64,000 bases of DNA from Rugalucina vietnamica (Eukaryota > Mollusca > Bivalvia > Lucinida > Lucinidae): assembly GCA_964017185.1 (NCBI GenBank), contig OZ024877.1:7418006-7482005 (forward strand), written 5' to 3'. The position numbers were made by a program, and so were the translations under genes. Of the stretch, positions 40,138 to 50,998 are shown piece by piece. The notes below the pieces were generated by a model that made no database searches, was not told the origin of the DNA, and was given only the letters and a program-made list of their open reading frames with translations. The number at the start of each line of letters is the position of its first letter. The first letter of the stretch is position 1.

Positions 40138-40345
40138 ACTGTTACGAACTTGTATATACAAGTGTACATAAGTTGAAGTTAGTTGCATGTTTATCGTGGT
40201 GTATGGGAAAACACTTGATAGCAAGAACAATATAAGAGCTTGAAATCGGTGGGGTGCAAGTATTAAGCCTCAAAGTATTAAATCTGAGAAATTCACACGT
40301 ATCAACGTGGTTCTCCTGGAAGAGGAGGGATCTACTATCAACAAC

Positions 40346-41812
40346 AACAACAGGCCCCTCTTTTGGATAGATCTGCCCCGTTCATGCATGATATTGTGGT
40401 CACAAAGGAAGGGGTGACCAAACTTCTCAAAGGTCTTAACCCGTCTAAAGCCTTAGGGCCTGATGAGCTTCATCCTAGAGTCCTAAATGAACTGGCAATG
40501 GAATTAGGTCCGGTATTCGCCCATCTCTTCCAGCAGTCAATTGATACAGGTGAAATTCCTAAACAATGGTGTCTTGCTAATATTTGCCCCCTGTTTAAGA
40601 AGGGGGACAGGTCTCTTGCCCACAATTACCGCCCTGTTTCTTTGACATGCATTCATTGTAAGCTTCTTGAACATATTGTATGCTCAAATATTATGCCCCA
40701 TCTTGATGAACATGAACACCTGTCGGACAGGCAACACGCATAAATTTAGGAAATGGCATAGCTGTGAAACTCAGTTGACTACGGTGATAAATGATTGGGC
40801 AAAACTCTTAGACAAAAAAAGGCCAGGTTGACACTTTTATACTGGATTTTGAAAATGCTTTCGATACTCCTCCCCATGAACTCCTTAAAAGCAAATTGTT
40901 TAGCTATGGAATAGGTGGAACAACACTGAATTGGATAAATGCTTTCCTTTGCTTCAGACAACAACGGGTACTGGTAAATGGTATTAAATCGGATTGGGAT
41001 CCAGTTGTGTCGGGTGTCCCTCATGGTACCGTTCTCGGTCCCTTGCTGTTTTCCTTGTATATAAATGACATCTCAGCAGACATTGAGTCTGAAATAAGAC
41101 TCTTTGCTGATGATTGTGTTTGCTATCGTGAAATCAAGAATGAAGAGGATACATTGAAACTTCAGAGAGACATTGATCGTTTAGGCAGTTGGGCTAGGAA
41201 ATGGGGAATGAGATTTCAACCCGTCAAATGCAATATGATGCAGCTGACAAATAAACGGTCTAGTAAGATACAGGCTAACTATACCCTTGAGGGCACTGTA
41301 CTGGAAAATGTTGAAAGCATAAAATACCTGGGTGTAACCATCACAAATGATTCTCGTGCGGCCGGTCTTGGAATACGGAAGCTCAGTTTGGGACCCTTAC
41401 ACTCATGGCCTCCAGGAAGAACTGGAAAATGTCCAAAACCGTGCGGCAAGGCTTGTGACTGGAAATTATGTTTTTGAAACTGGGAGCATGACTGGCATTT
41501 TATGTCAACTGAAATGGGAATCTCTTAAGGAAAGGAGGAAGGACAGTAGACTTATATTGCCATACAAAGTTCTAAAGGGTAAAGCCAGAATACCCACAGA
41601 TGACCTTATCCCGAAGAATAGGCGTTGTAGAAACCAACACTCTTTGGCTTTTCAGATACCTTCAGCTAGCAAAGAAGCGTACAAAAGTAGTTTCTTTCCA
41701 CAGACTATGAGGGACTGGAATGACCTCCCTGATTCTCTGATCTCCTCTGCTGAAATGTCTGATGACTGTTTGTCCAAGTTCGCATCTCTAGTGAGAGCCA
41801 GGGACTAATTTC
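40346..41812 (+). pseudogene. CR1/Jockey-like LINE, 3' piece (RT)
   Basis: It continues the piece ending at 37258: LNPSKALGPDELHPRVLNEL, then after a frameshift near 40745 FSYGIGGTTLNWINAFL, SGVPHGTVLGPLLFSLYIND and RLFADDCVCYREI (FADD box). A deletion near 41345 removes part of the thumb, then LEYGSSVWDPYTHGLQEELE follows to the stop at 41808. The RT is inactivated by at least two frame breaks. Confidence 0.83.
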
Positions 41813-41814
41813 CC

Positions 41815-42330
41815 TCCTGGTGAGGTATTGCCAATTTGGCGTGTCACCAGTAAACCATTCAGATTCAGATATTCCATGAAGGGATAGTCCTCGGGAAAAA
41901 AAGAATTCTTCAGAGCATCACTATAGGCCATATATCTTGTGTATTGTGAATCATGAGATGTCCTGGTACTTCTTAAGTTAGGTGCTGGGGTCAGATATCT
42001 ATCTTTATCCATTGTCGCCGACAGGTAGCGCTATAACACTGACCTGTCGCCTTTGGCTCGTTGCATGCTGGGAATGTCCGCCATGGAATCCATTTTGGAA
42101 TCCATTTTATATGTAGATCATATTAATATAATTTTACATACATTTTATTTTTGTCTTTTTGTTACGTCCTGTGTTTTACCTATGCACAGTTAGAATGAAA
42201 GAAATACATTCTAGTCCAGCAAATTCAAGAAATCTATTTCATCATTCTCTCGAGAACTGAACGGGATTAGCCGATTTTGGCTATATCCCATAATTCAAAG
42301 CGTCAAATGCGAGAGATCTAGATGAGATAT
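41815..42330. other. LINE 3' flank and unassigned sequence
   Basis: A stretch with GCAGTTCAAG-like and CTCTCGAGAAC words but no frame or paired repeat I can assign. Confidence 0.35.
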
Positions 42331-42332
42331 CG

Positions 42333-43404
42333 TCAGATCTCGCGAGAATGATCTTTATCAAGAGACACTGTACAGGAGTGAATCTTGTAAAAAAAAGTTA
42401 AGGAGGACTTCACCCTGCGGTCCTCCAGGGATGGCCACTCGAGTTCATCCAACATATCGTCGACATTACTCCTGTTACGCCATCGCCTGCAGGTCCACCT
42501 GGCTGCTGTCTTCTGCACTTTCTCCACCTATTTTTTTGTCTCAGTTTCATTATAGGGATGCCAAATAGGAGCTGCATACTCGAGATGAGGACCAACCAAT
42601 GTTTTGTATGCAACTTCCTTTGTGTGCCGAGGTGCAAGAGCCAAATTGCGCCGAAGAAAACCCAATGTCTTAGTTACTTTACAAGAAATTTCAGAAACAT
42701 GTTGCGCCCATTCCAAGTCGTCAGTGATAGTAAGTCCAAGGTACTTGGCGGATCGAACCTGTTCCACGGTTTGTTGATGTAGAGAGTAGTTGAAATGTAT
42801 TTGATTGCTAGGGAGGTGCCGGGTCACCCTCATTGGGTGACATTTGGCGACGTTGAATTTCATTTGCCAATCGGTCTCCCATTGTGCAAGGCTATCCAGG
42901 TCTTCTTGTAGAATCTGGCGATCAGTGCGTGAATTAATGTTCCTATATAAAACACAATCGTCTGCAAAGAGGCAAACAGATGACCTGATATTCTCCGGAA
43001 GGTCGTTAATGAATATCAAGAAAAGGATCGGTCCCAAGACCGATCCTTGCGGGACTCCAGATAAGACCGGGACTGGATCTGACGCTTGGCCATCTAACAC
43101 CACTTTTTGATATCGCTCAGAGAGCCATGAAGCGATCCACTTACAACAAGTGAGTAGATCCTCGAATGTAGTTTGTATAGTAACCTCTTATGTGGTACCT
43201 TGTCAAAGGCCTTTGCAAAATCCATGATGATCATATCCGTTTGTCTGTGACCCCGGTTCAGAGCTCGATCCAGGTTACTAACCATGTCATGAAAGAACTG
43301 AACCAGCTGGGTCTCGCAAGACCTCTGACTACGGAAACCATGCTGACAGTCAGCAAGAATATTTTCAAGGGACAAGTTAAAAATGGAGTAAAATTTCAAA
43401 TCTC
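42333..43404 (-). pseudogene. Jockey/CR1-like LINE reverse transcriptase fragment, minus strand
   Basis: Frames in order on the minus strand: HGFRSQRSCETQLVQFFHDM and MDFAKAFDKVPHKRLLYKLH (43094-43399), SGVPQGSVLGPILFLIFIND and CLFADDCVLYRNI (42528-43103), then KTAARWTCRRWRNRSNVDDM (42333-42527). Frameshifts near 43100 and 42530 break it. It meets an opposed LINE fragment at about 43405, so its 5' end is truncated there. Confidence 0.83.
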
Positions 43405-44215
43405 AGTAATTGTCCTTCAATGCAGACAAGTGCGAGGTTATCCGCATCACCAACAAGAAGAAACCCCATTGCTCCGACTATTTTATCCATGACCAGAAGC
43501 TAGCCCTGAGAACAGAGGTAAAGTAAATAGGCGTGACCATATGCAGTGATCTATCCTGGAGCAGGCATGCAGACAGCTAACTCCACCATTGGCTTCCTCA
43601 AGAGCAACATTAGATCTGCACCACCAGCTGCAAAGGAGACTACCTACAAGACCTTCGTCCGTCCTATGCTGGAGAATGCCTCTACATCCTGGGCACCTTT
43701 CAACGACAAAGATAGTGGAAAGATTGACAAGGTCCAGAGAAGGGCAGCAAGATTTGTCATGAACGATTACCGCCGCACCAGCAGCGTCACAGAGATGCTT
43801 ACAAACCTTGACTGGGACACTCTGCAGGAGCGAAGAGACCTTGCCAGACTCAGCCATGTCAGCATGATGTACCGCATCGTACATGGACTGGTCGACATAC
43901 CAGCTGAGTTATATCTAACTCCATCAACCAGCAACCATCGCTTCCACCAGATCCGGACCTCAAACAGCACATACCAACAAAGCTTTTTCCTGAGGACCAT
44001 TGAACCAACTCCCTCACTGCTATGAGCCAGACAACGCTGGAGGCCTTCCAGAACCAGCTGGCCACCCACACCTACTAAACGCCACACCATGTTTTTACCA
44101 GTTTTAAACTTTTTAACCGATGTACATATATCTTTTAACCGTGGCGCGTGGGCACTCTCCACCACATTGCGAGAATACTCAAGTACTGAGGGAGGCAATT
44201 ACTGAAGATGATGAT
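43405..44215 (+). pseudogene. LINE 3' fragment, plus strand (RT thumb and C-terminus)
   Basis: It starts with an RT thumb segment (CEVIRITNKKKPHCSDYF), then 43546-44025 encodes STIGFLKSNIRSAPPAAKET and VQRRAARFVMNDYRRTSSVT, ending YQQSFFLRTIEP. A GAT microsatellite at 44201-44225 is its probable 3' tail. It is head-to-head with the fragment at 42333-43404. Confidence 0.8.
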
Positions 44216-44301
44216 GATGATGATAATCCTGTCAAAATTTGAGGTAAAGTTCTCAAAAGTTAATCAGGTGATCTACTCCTCTGTCCAAATCAGTACGACC
44301 G

Positions 44302-45000
44302 GTCCCGATAGCATAATGGTTAGAGCGTCCGCTTCGGAAGCGGGAGGTCGCGGGTTCGATCCCGGGCCGCGTCAAACCAAAGACGTTAAAATGGTACCAG
44401 TGGCTACCTTGCTTTGCGCTCAGCATTATACAGCCCCTTTCACTCGAGTTTGCCGTTTGAGCATTTAGTTCAAGAAATTTTGCCGTTAACAATCTTACTT
44501 TTTATTCTATTTTAAAACTGAAACAGTGACCCAGGTGCCAGGTGTTCTTAAGATCTATTCAACATTTATCTTTAGGTAATTATGTCACCTCTTCTGATAA
44601 AAACATTGTAATTATTTGGTAAAAGCACATTTTTATTTCAAAATTCTTTGCACAGCACATACAATGCATATAAAGGTCACACATTTTAAAATGGGGTAGG
44701 GACAAAAGCAGAATTTTATCAATTTAGCAGTTACCTATCAGTATCTACATGGCCTAAAATCCACATAGTAAGATAAAACATTCACTTTTGAGTTTGCCGT
44801 TTTAAAGGTCGTTTAGTTTGAAACTGTCACGCAAATCAGCAGATCAATCAATTTAGATGTCGAAATGTCTTTGTGGACAACATGAAAAGAAACCCAGATC
44901 TTCAGAACACAGGGTCAAAAAGTGTAAAGCAAATGCTCAAACGACAAACTCGAGTGAAAGGGGCTGTAAGGCAAGCACTGGCTTCTCTTCTCCCCAAAAG
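44302..45000 (+). mobile_element. tRNA-derived SINE, split by a TIR element
   Basis: The head CATAATGGTTAGAGCGTCCG plus anticodon-like stem TCCGCTTCGGAAGCGG and B-box GGGTTCGATCCCGGG looks like a tRNA, but the T stem does not pair (one base short). CAAAGACGTTAAAATGGTAC and GCGCTCAGCATTA follow, a body seen again in decayed form at 56590-56760. I call it a SINE, not a tRNA gene. Confidence 0.75.
44431..44966. mobile_element. Mariner-like MITE with 33-bp ends and TA duplication
   Basis: Ends CAGCCCCTTTCACTCGAGTT and AACTCGAGTGAAAGGGGCTG are inverted, the match continuing through TTTG(C/T)CGTTTGAGCA. TA sits on both sides. It interrupts the SINE. Confidence 0.88.
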
Positions 45001-45313
45001 CTAAAAAAGATAACTTCAGTGATTAGAATACAGTAAATATGTTAAGGTGATGGTTGGTGGTGGGCAGTGTAGTTCTATCGTTGTGGTTATCTTGACGTTA
45101 CTCGGTGATAACCGAGGTGCTCCCAGTGGTTGGTGGATAATACATTCAAATAATAGCAATAATATACCAAACATGAAGGCTGTGGCTTAAACACTTTTTT
45201 TAGCTCGCCTGGACGAAAGTACAGGAAGAGCTATTGCAGTCACCCCGGCGTCGGCGTTAGCGTTGGCGTCGGCGTCGGCGTTGCTCAAAATCTTAAAGTT
45301 TTTGGTTAAAAAA

Positions 45314-46665
45314 GTACAAGTAGGCAAAGATCAGGAAAAGGCGCAATCAGAAAAAGACTCCCACTCCAAAAACCAAGGTGGGAAAAAACCAAACTAACAA
45401 TCAGGTACTTATACCATGAAAACATTTCGTAAGCCGAATGAGCAGCTATTTTCCCAATAGGTGGCCACTCAGTTACCTTAACTTAACTAAAATATGCAAA
45501 CATACATAAGGCGCCAACAGCACAAAAATATTTTAAACACCTAGACATAAAACAAAAATAACCACCACAGAAGTATCGACTTGGAACGATCAGTAACACA
45601 AAGTTACTGGCGGGTTTAAATCGATTTTACACGGCCGTAACCTCATCCTCAGCTTCTGCAGAGGTTCATAACATTTAGTTAGTTCTTCGGTCCCCGTGGT
45701 GAATCTCTAACTAGTAAATGAATCATCAAGAACAAACAAATAGATCATGATAAACATCCTGATGAATCAAAAACCAGGACTCACAGATTCAGTAAGCTGC
45801 CCGACGATGGAGATCCCTGGGCGCCAAATAACTTACTAACTCCGGAGCTAAAGAAAAACATCAGTTGGACCCCGGTGGGCCAATCAACAGACAAGAAGTT
45901 CCGGCCCCAACCAATTAAAATGAATAGCTTTAGGTCGATGCCATCATAGAGTCTGACGCCCGACACACCGGCGTGCAATTAAAGAAGGCAGCATAGTTAT
46001 CAACCGTGATTGGGTTAAAAACTAAGCATGCAGACTGTCGGATAACATTCAAGTTATAACCTATACGTCTGTAACGTGTTATAATTTTTCTAAACTGAAA
46101 AGAAAAATCATTACTTCCTATAAATTTCTTAAATTTGTAAACCAAGTCACCATAAAATTCTGGTTCCGAAAGACCCTCACTTAAAAGCGTCTTTAACCCA
46201 ACATTATATTTGGAAATCAATTCATAGTGTCTACGATAAAATTTAGAAAAGGTTTTTCGAAGTTTATGATACCGATAGCCCTGTTGGAGAAGTTTGGCCG
46301 TTAAAGATTTATTTCGAGCGTTGAAGTCTGTAACATGATTGCAGACTCTAGCAAACCTAATAAGTTGCGAAATGTATACACCATAAGAAGCACGACGAGG
46401 AACGTCACCATCCAAAAACGGAAAATTTACTATATCAAAATCAAAGTCATCGCGCTTATCATAAATTTTAGAAGAAACAAATCCATTTGCAACAGAAAGA
46501 TGTAGATCTAAAAAGGGGGCTTCGGTATCCGAGATATTGACTTTGTTCAACTGTAGTTCAGATGGATAAATTTGATTGACCATACCTTCAAAATAAGGGT
46601 TGTCAATGTTCAAAAGGTCATCGAGGTACCTAGAAGTGGAATTAAAAGCCTCGATAACAAAGTTA
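45314..46665 (-). mobile_element. Penelope-like element, 5'-truncated copy
   Basis: It carries the same 3' UTR as the 28-kb copy and an open frame at 45930-46613 beginning just after the RT YLDD box (NIDNPYFEGMVNQIYPSELQ) and ending RASDSMMAST. That frame is uninterrupted, unlike the 28-kb copy. The RT catalytic core is missing. Confidence 0.85.
45930..46640 (-). pseudogene. PLE RT C-terminal fragment
   Basis: Residues include DGDVPRRASYGVYISQLIRF and GYRYHKLRKTFSKFYRRHYE. Comparison with 28762-29330 shows scattered substitutions only. It extends slightly upstream of the first Met into the YLDDLL segment, then stops at the truncation. Confidence 0.82.
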
Positions 46666-46667
46666 TA

Positions 46668-47335
46668 AATAAAATATAATTGTTAGATCCTTTGGAAGCA
46701 GTAAAAACATTCAAAGAGAGGTGGGCCATATTGTACAATTTCGGGTAATGAACCTTCATCAGTGACCCTTTTCAAAACTGGCAGCGAAAGCCAGACATTC
46801 ATGATTGCTGCAATTTCAATAATTTTCACCAGTATAGTCTAAATCAAAGACTTATATTCCCAAAGGGGCCAAATATGCACAATTCTGTTAAGATGATGAT
46901 CCTTAACGTACAGTATATTTGAAATACTCCAAATATCTTCACTGATCTCAAAGGATCAAAATAAAAATATAATCTGCACTATGGATGATGTACGGGGAGA
47001 CTTTTTAGGGCCGCCACACGGCACAACACCAGCTGCAGTAATAGCAAATAAAATATAATTGTTAGATCCTTTGGAAGCAGTAAAAACATTCAAAGAGAGG
47101 TGGGCCATATTGTACAATTTCGGGTAATGAACCTTCATCAGTGACCCTTTTCAAAACTGGCAGCGAAAGCCAGACATTCATGATTGCTGCAATTTCAATA
47201 ATTTTCACCAGTATAGTCTAAATCAAAGACTTATATTCCCAAAGGGGCCAAATATGCACAATTCTGTTAAGATGATGATCCTTAACGTACAGTATATTTG
47301 AAATACTCCAAATATCTTCACTGATCTCAAATAAT
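46668..47335. repeat. Two direct copies of a roughly 280-bp segment, offset 379 bp
   Basis: TTGTTAGATCCTTTGGAAGC begins both copies (near 46680 and 47059) and GTACAGTATATTTGAAATAC closes both. They look identical over most of their length. A diverged relative is at 55125-55255. Confidence 0.85.
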
Positions 47336-48149
47336 AAAGATAATAAAGTTTTTATGAGTCTATATCTCTTGAAGTTGTGGATGGATCAAGTTGATGCTTT
47401 GCATGTTGGTAGATATTGGTCTGAAGTTTTATGCTGTACCATCATGACCCACCTGGGTGACCTTGAGGTCAAGGTCACGGACTTAGAAATTTTTTGTTAA
47501 AGTTTTTGGTTAAAGTTCTCTTGAAGTTGTTGATGGATCAGGTTGATACTTTGCATGTTGGTAGATATTGGTCTGACGTTTTATTCTGTACCATCATGAC
47601 CCACCTGAGTGACCTTGAGGTCAAGGTTACGGACTTAGAAATTTTCTGATAGAGTTTTTGGTTAAAGTTTTTATAAGTCTATATCTCTTGGATATGTAGA
47701 TGGATCAAGTTGATACTTTGCATGTTGGTAGATATTGGTCTGAAATTTTATGCTGTACCATCATGACCCACCTGGGTGACCTTGAGTTCAAGGTCACAGA
47801 CTTTGAAATTTCATGTTAAAGCTTTTGCTTAAAGTGTTTTGAACTGTATATTGCTGGAACAGATGGATGGATCTAGTTGATACTTTGCTGTTAGATGTTA
47901 TTCTTTTATTATGCTGTAGCATCTTGACTCACCTGTGGTCAAGGTCACAGACTTAGATTTTAGGTTACAAGTCTATATCAAATATGTAGATGGATCAAGT
48001 TGAACTTAGCATGTTGGTAGATATTGGTCTGAAGTTTTATGCTGTACCATCACGACCCACCTGAGTGACATTGAGGTCAATGTCTAATAGATTTAGTGGC
48101 AAAGCACAAATCAGGCGAGCTACGCTGTCCTGCGACAGCTCTTATTGAG

Positions 48150-48715
48150 ATATCTTGCACACAAGATTTTCAAACTTTGTTTTCAAATGGACAAAACTCA
48201 CTGTTACTCAGAAAGGGGTCATAACTCAGATATGAAAAAAATACGTTTCAACTACTATTTCAAGACCCTAGCATTCACCGTTCAACAGTTTCAACTTTCA
48301 CCTAAAAGAGGGAATATCAATTAATTAATCAAAATTTCAAAATTCCGTAATTTTGTCAAAAATGAGATAAAGATTTCAAACGTTAATCATGTGATCTTCT
48401 TTTCAGCTCTAATCAGTATGCAAAATATGAAAGCTGTAGCTCAAATACTTTATGAGATATTTTGCACACAAGATTTTCAAATGTTGTTTTCAAAGAGACA
48501 TAACTCAGAAAAGGGACATAACTCGGACATGATAAAAAAAATACGTGTCAACTATTTTTTCATGAGGAATATATACACATATTTCAAATCCCCAGGATGC
48601 GCCATTCAGAATTTTAGAAAAAAAAATGACTAGCAGATGCACGCACATACAGACAAGCTGAAATCAATGTGCCCTTCCAACCTTTTCAAAGTTGAAGGCA
48701 TAAAAAGTATACCTT
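48150..48715. repeat. Degraded repeat with two internal copies
   Basis: GCACACAAGATTTTCAAA occurs at 48160 and 48465, each followed by an AACTCAGAAA(A/G)GGG block. The 3' end GTTGAAGGCATAAAAAGTAT follows TGCCCTTCCAACCTTTTCAA. Confidence 0.55.
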
Positions 48716-49313
48716 GGAAACATCAACACCATCCGTGCTCATGGTGCTAAAATGTTTTCCTAAGTCAGTAAATCATAGCTAGTTTACCATGATGAAGTTT
48801 CGGAATACCCTATCTACTGTGGGAAAAACAGCAACCGTCTACCGGTTAACACTACTTGCGAACTAGAATCTAAAAGTCTCGCTGTACAATTCGGATATAC
48901 AAATTGCATGATGCATGTCGGTTGTATTTTTGGACATGTGGGCGATGTGTTGAGAACCTGTACCCGCGAAAGAATTGTAACTCTAGTGCAACTTTGCACC
49001 CAGGTGTATTGTTTGATTATATGAACCAGAGACATATACAGATACATCTTTATCTCAGTGTGCACGCTACTTTCGGAGATTTCCATCCGACAACAGATTT
49101 GTACCCGTGCGCAGATTTGCCATTACTTTCGGGATGGATCAAAATAATTATCACTCGAACGCAATTCAGGCTGAACGCGAAACAGTGTCCATTTTACATT
49201 TTGTGTTGTCAATCCAGTCGTATTTATCATAATCATTAAGGCAAATCCGCACTAAGGTGCCAAAGAAGAAGGTAATCCGAGACTTCTCTGACGTCAAAAT
49301 AGCCTTCTGTTGC

Positions 49314-49527
49314 TGTTGGCGCCTTATGTATGTTTGCATATTTTTAGTTAAGTTAAGGTAACTGAGTGGCCACCTATTGGGAAAATAGCTGCTCATTCGG
49401 CTTACGAAATGTTTTCATGGTATAAGTACCTGATTGTTAGTTTGGTTTTTTCCCACCTTGGTTTTTGGAGTGGGAGTCTTTTTCTGATTGCGCCTTTTCC
49501 TGATTTTTGCCTACTTGTACTTTTTTC
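49314..49527 (+). mobile_element. Penelope-like element 3'-end copy, plus strand
   Basis: It runs from GTTGGCGCCTTATGTATGTT to TTTTGCCTACTTGTACTTTT and matches the 3' UTR of the 28-kb element. Confidence 0.82.
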
Positions 49528-50514
49528 TATTACTTTCGACTGGCGGCTATGGGTTTGCAGCCAGAGAAGACGGGTTAAGAAGCAAGCCTTGCTCGAGCCA
49601 GAGTAAATCTCCATCTTCCCTGAGGCGTCAAAGACGCCCGAGGCTAGTGGTTGGCTGTAAGGAACCAGAACCCATGGCGACTTTCGACGTGTGATCCGAG
49701 TGACTGCGGGCCGCATACCAAACAACAACAACATACTGACGCTTGCGCAGTGAATCGGCTTTGTAAACATGCCCCATTTTACGGATAGCATTTCAATTTT
49801 ATAAAGTAAGTATTCAACCGAACCCAACACCCCCTCTTCAATATCTAGTATACGTATTTGGCATTTAGAAAAGCCCAAATCGAAAATAAAACCAATAGAT
49901 TTTATAATTATGGTAAAGAATTAAAATTTGCTAGACGATGTTGGTAAAACGGATCATGCTCGCGACTGACATTCATAATTACCATATTTGCGCATATACG
50001 GCCAAAGGAAGAAAATACCACACTCGTAGACAACTATCTCAATGCCAATCTACTCAAATTTAGCTATCCCACCCACTTCATACACACGTATCATTAATGC
50101 GCAGTGTAATGTTACATCCCGGATGTAAATTTATACTAAATTTGTGTTCTACACAATTTTATTGTGGTTTTATTCACAAAATTCATAGATATATTACAGT
50201 CAGGCGTCGAAGGTCAAGCCGTAACGACATTTGCATAGAAGACGAAAAGCCTAACCCATATTGCCCAGTCGGCATATAACGTTCACTCTGTCCTCCTCTT
50301 CAGAAAGGCTCTGTCGATCGTAGAGGGCGTGATCGCGTTACGATAGATCTCGGTTTCCGGATCCTATTACATTTCAGATGTCCCTTGTAATATTCGGAAC
50401 ATCACATCGACAAACTGCCAATCGTTTTCGAGAAGTTTGATGCGTGTGCGTCAATCGTGCGTCAATCGGACCAATCAGCCATCATGAGCACTCACCGTCA
50501 GATTTTGTCTGTCT

Positions 50515-50795
50515 GGGTAATGTGTTTTAATTTGTGGTGGTTCTTTTTGTTTTATGTCTTGGTGTTTAAAATAGTTTTGTGCTGTTGGCGCCTTATGTAT
50601 GTTTGCATATTTTTAGTTAAGTTAAGGTAACTGAGTGGCCACCTATTGGGAAAATAGCTGCTCATTCGGCTTACGAAATGTTTTCATGGTATAAGTACCT
50701 GATTGTTAGTTTGGTTTTTTCCCACCTTGGTTTTTGGAGTGGGAGTCTTTTTCTGATTGCGCCTTTTCCTGATCTTTGCCTACTTGTACTATTTT
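50515..50795 (+). mobile_element. Penelope-like element 3'-end copy upstream of the TRIM gene
   Basis: The same 3' UTR as above, slightly longer on the left (TTTTGTTTTATGTCTTGGTG), ending ATCTTTGCCTACTTGTACTA. It ends about 200 bp before the TRIM start codon. Confidence 0.82.
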
Positions 50796-50974
50796 TACGC
50801 GGAGCATAGCGGCTAGGGTGGAGATGTCAGATGCTAGACATTTTAAAACAACAGTCACGCCCTATTGAAGCCCGACAAAAAGCATACCTTTTCATATAAT
50901 CGATATAAAACATGTACGCAATTATTATAGTTTTTACCTCGTTTACAAGTCAATGACGCAGTGGTAAAGTCACA

Positions 50975-50990
50975 AAGTTCTTTCTTTCAG
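50975..50990 (+). promoter_or_regulatory. Probable 3' splice site before the TRIM start
   Basis: GTTCTTTCTTTCAG is a good pyrimidine tract with CAG. It supports a spliced leader exon upstream, probably beyond the Penelope copy. Confidence 0.55.
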
Positions 50991-50998
50991 GAATCAGA

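Larger units (their letters stand above)
37259..40345 (+). mobile_element. Second LINE inserted inside the CR1/Jockey-like LINE
   Basis: It begins within the end of an endonuclease domain (DPLNTSTHLPV, the S-x-H block). RT follows in pieces: 37172-38527 frame (NNKAMDGCGVSAEHLKYGG, FITPIYKKHG, KGFTKGTSATTAALM), 38529-39093 (DASKAFDIVWHHS, GVRQGGIISPSAY, CADDLLFLAK with CADD in the catalytic box), 39135-39419 and 39394-40137. The C-terminal part has a Cys-rich knuckle CLLCFKEPENIEHFLLRC. Frameshifts near 38525, 39095 and 39415 make it a pseudogene. A CAACAACAACAACAG tail marks the 3' junction. Confidence 0.83.
45197..48146. mobile_element. AGCTCGCC...GGCGAGCT tandem-array element hosting other insertions
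   Basis: Opens TTTAGCTCGCCTGGACGAAA with a GGCGTC-rich run at 45245-45280. Units marked by GTTGGTAGATATTGGTCTGA lie near 47404, 47557, 47725 and 48014. It ends CAGGCGAGCTACGCTGTCCT. A Penelope copy (45314-46665) and a duplicated 280-bp segment (46668-47335) interrupt it. The end sequence is related to the AGCTCACC elements at 15.9 and 23.6 kb. Confidence 0.72.

Noticed and set aside
43767-44198. 143-codon minus-strand frame
   Set aside because: Antisense shadow of the plus-strand LINE RT thumb region, which has recognisable RT motifs.
44302-44376. Possible tRNA gene with CGG in the anticodon loop
   Set aside because: The anticodon arm pairs, but the T arm is a base short and the acceptor ends do not pair. 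The downstream body is a known type of SINE body repeated at 56.6 kb.
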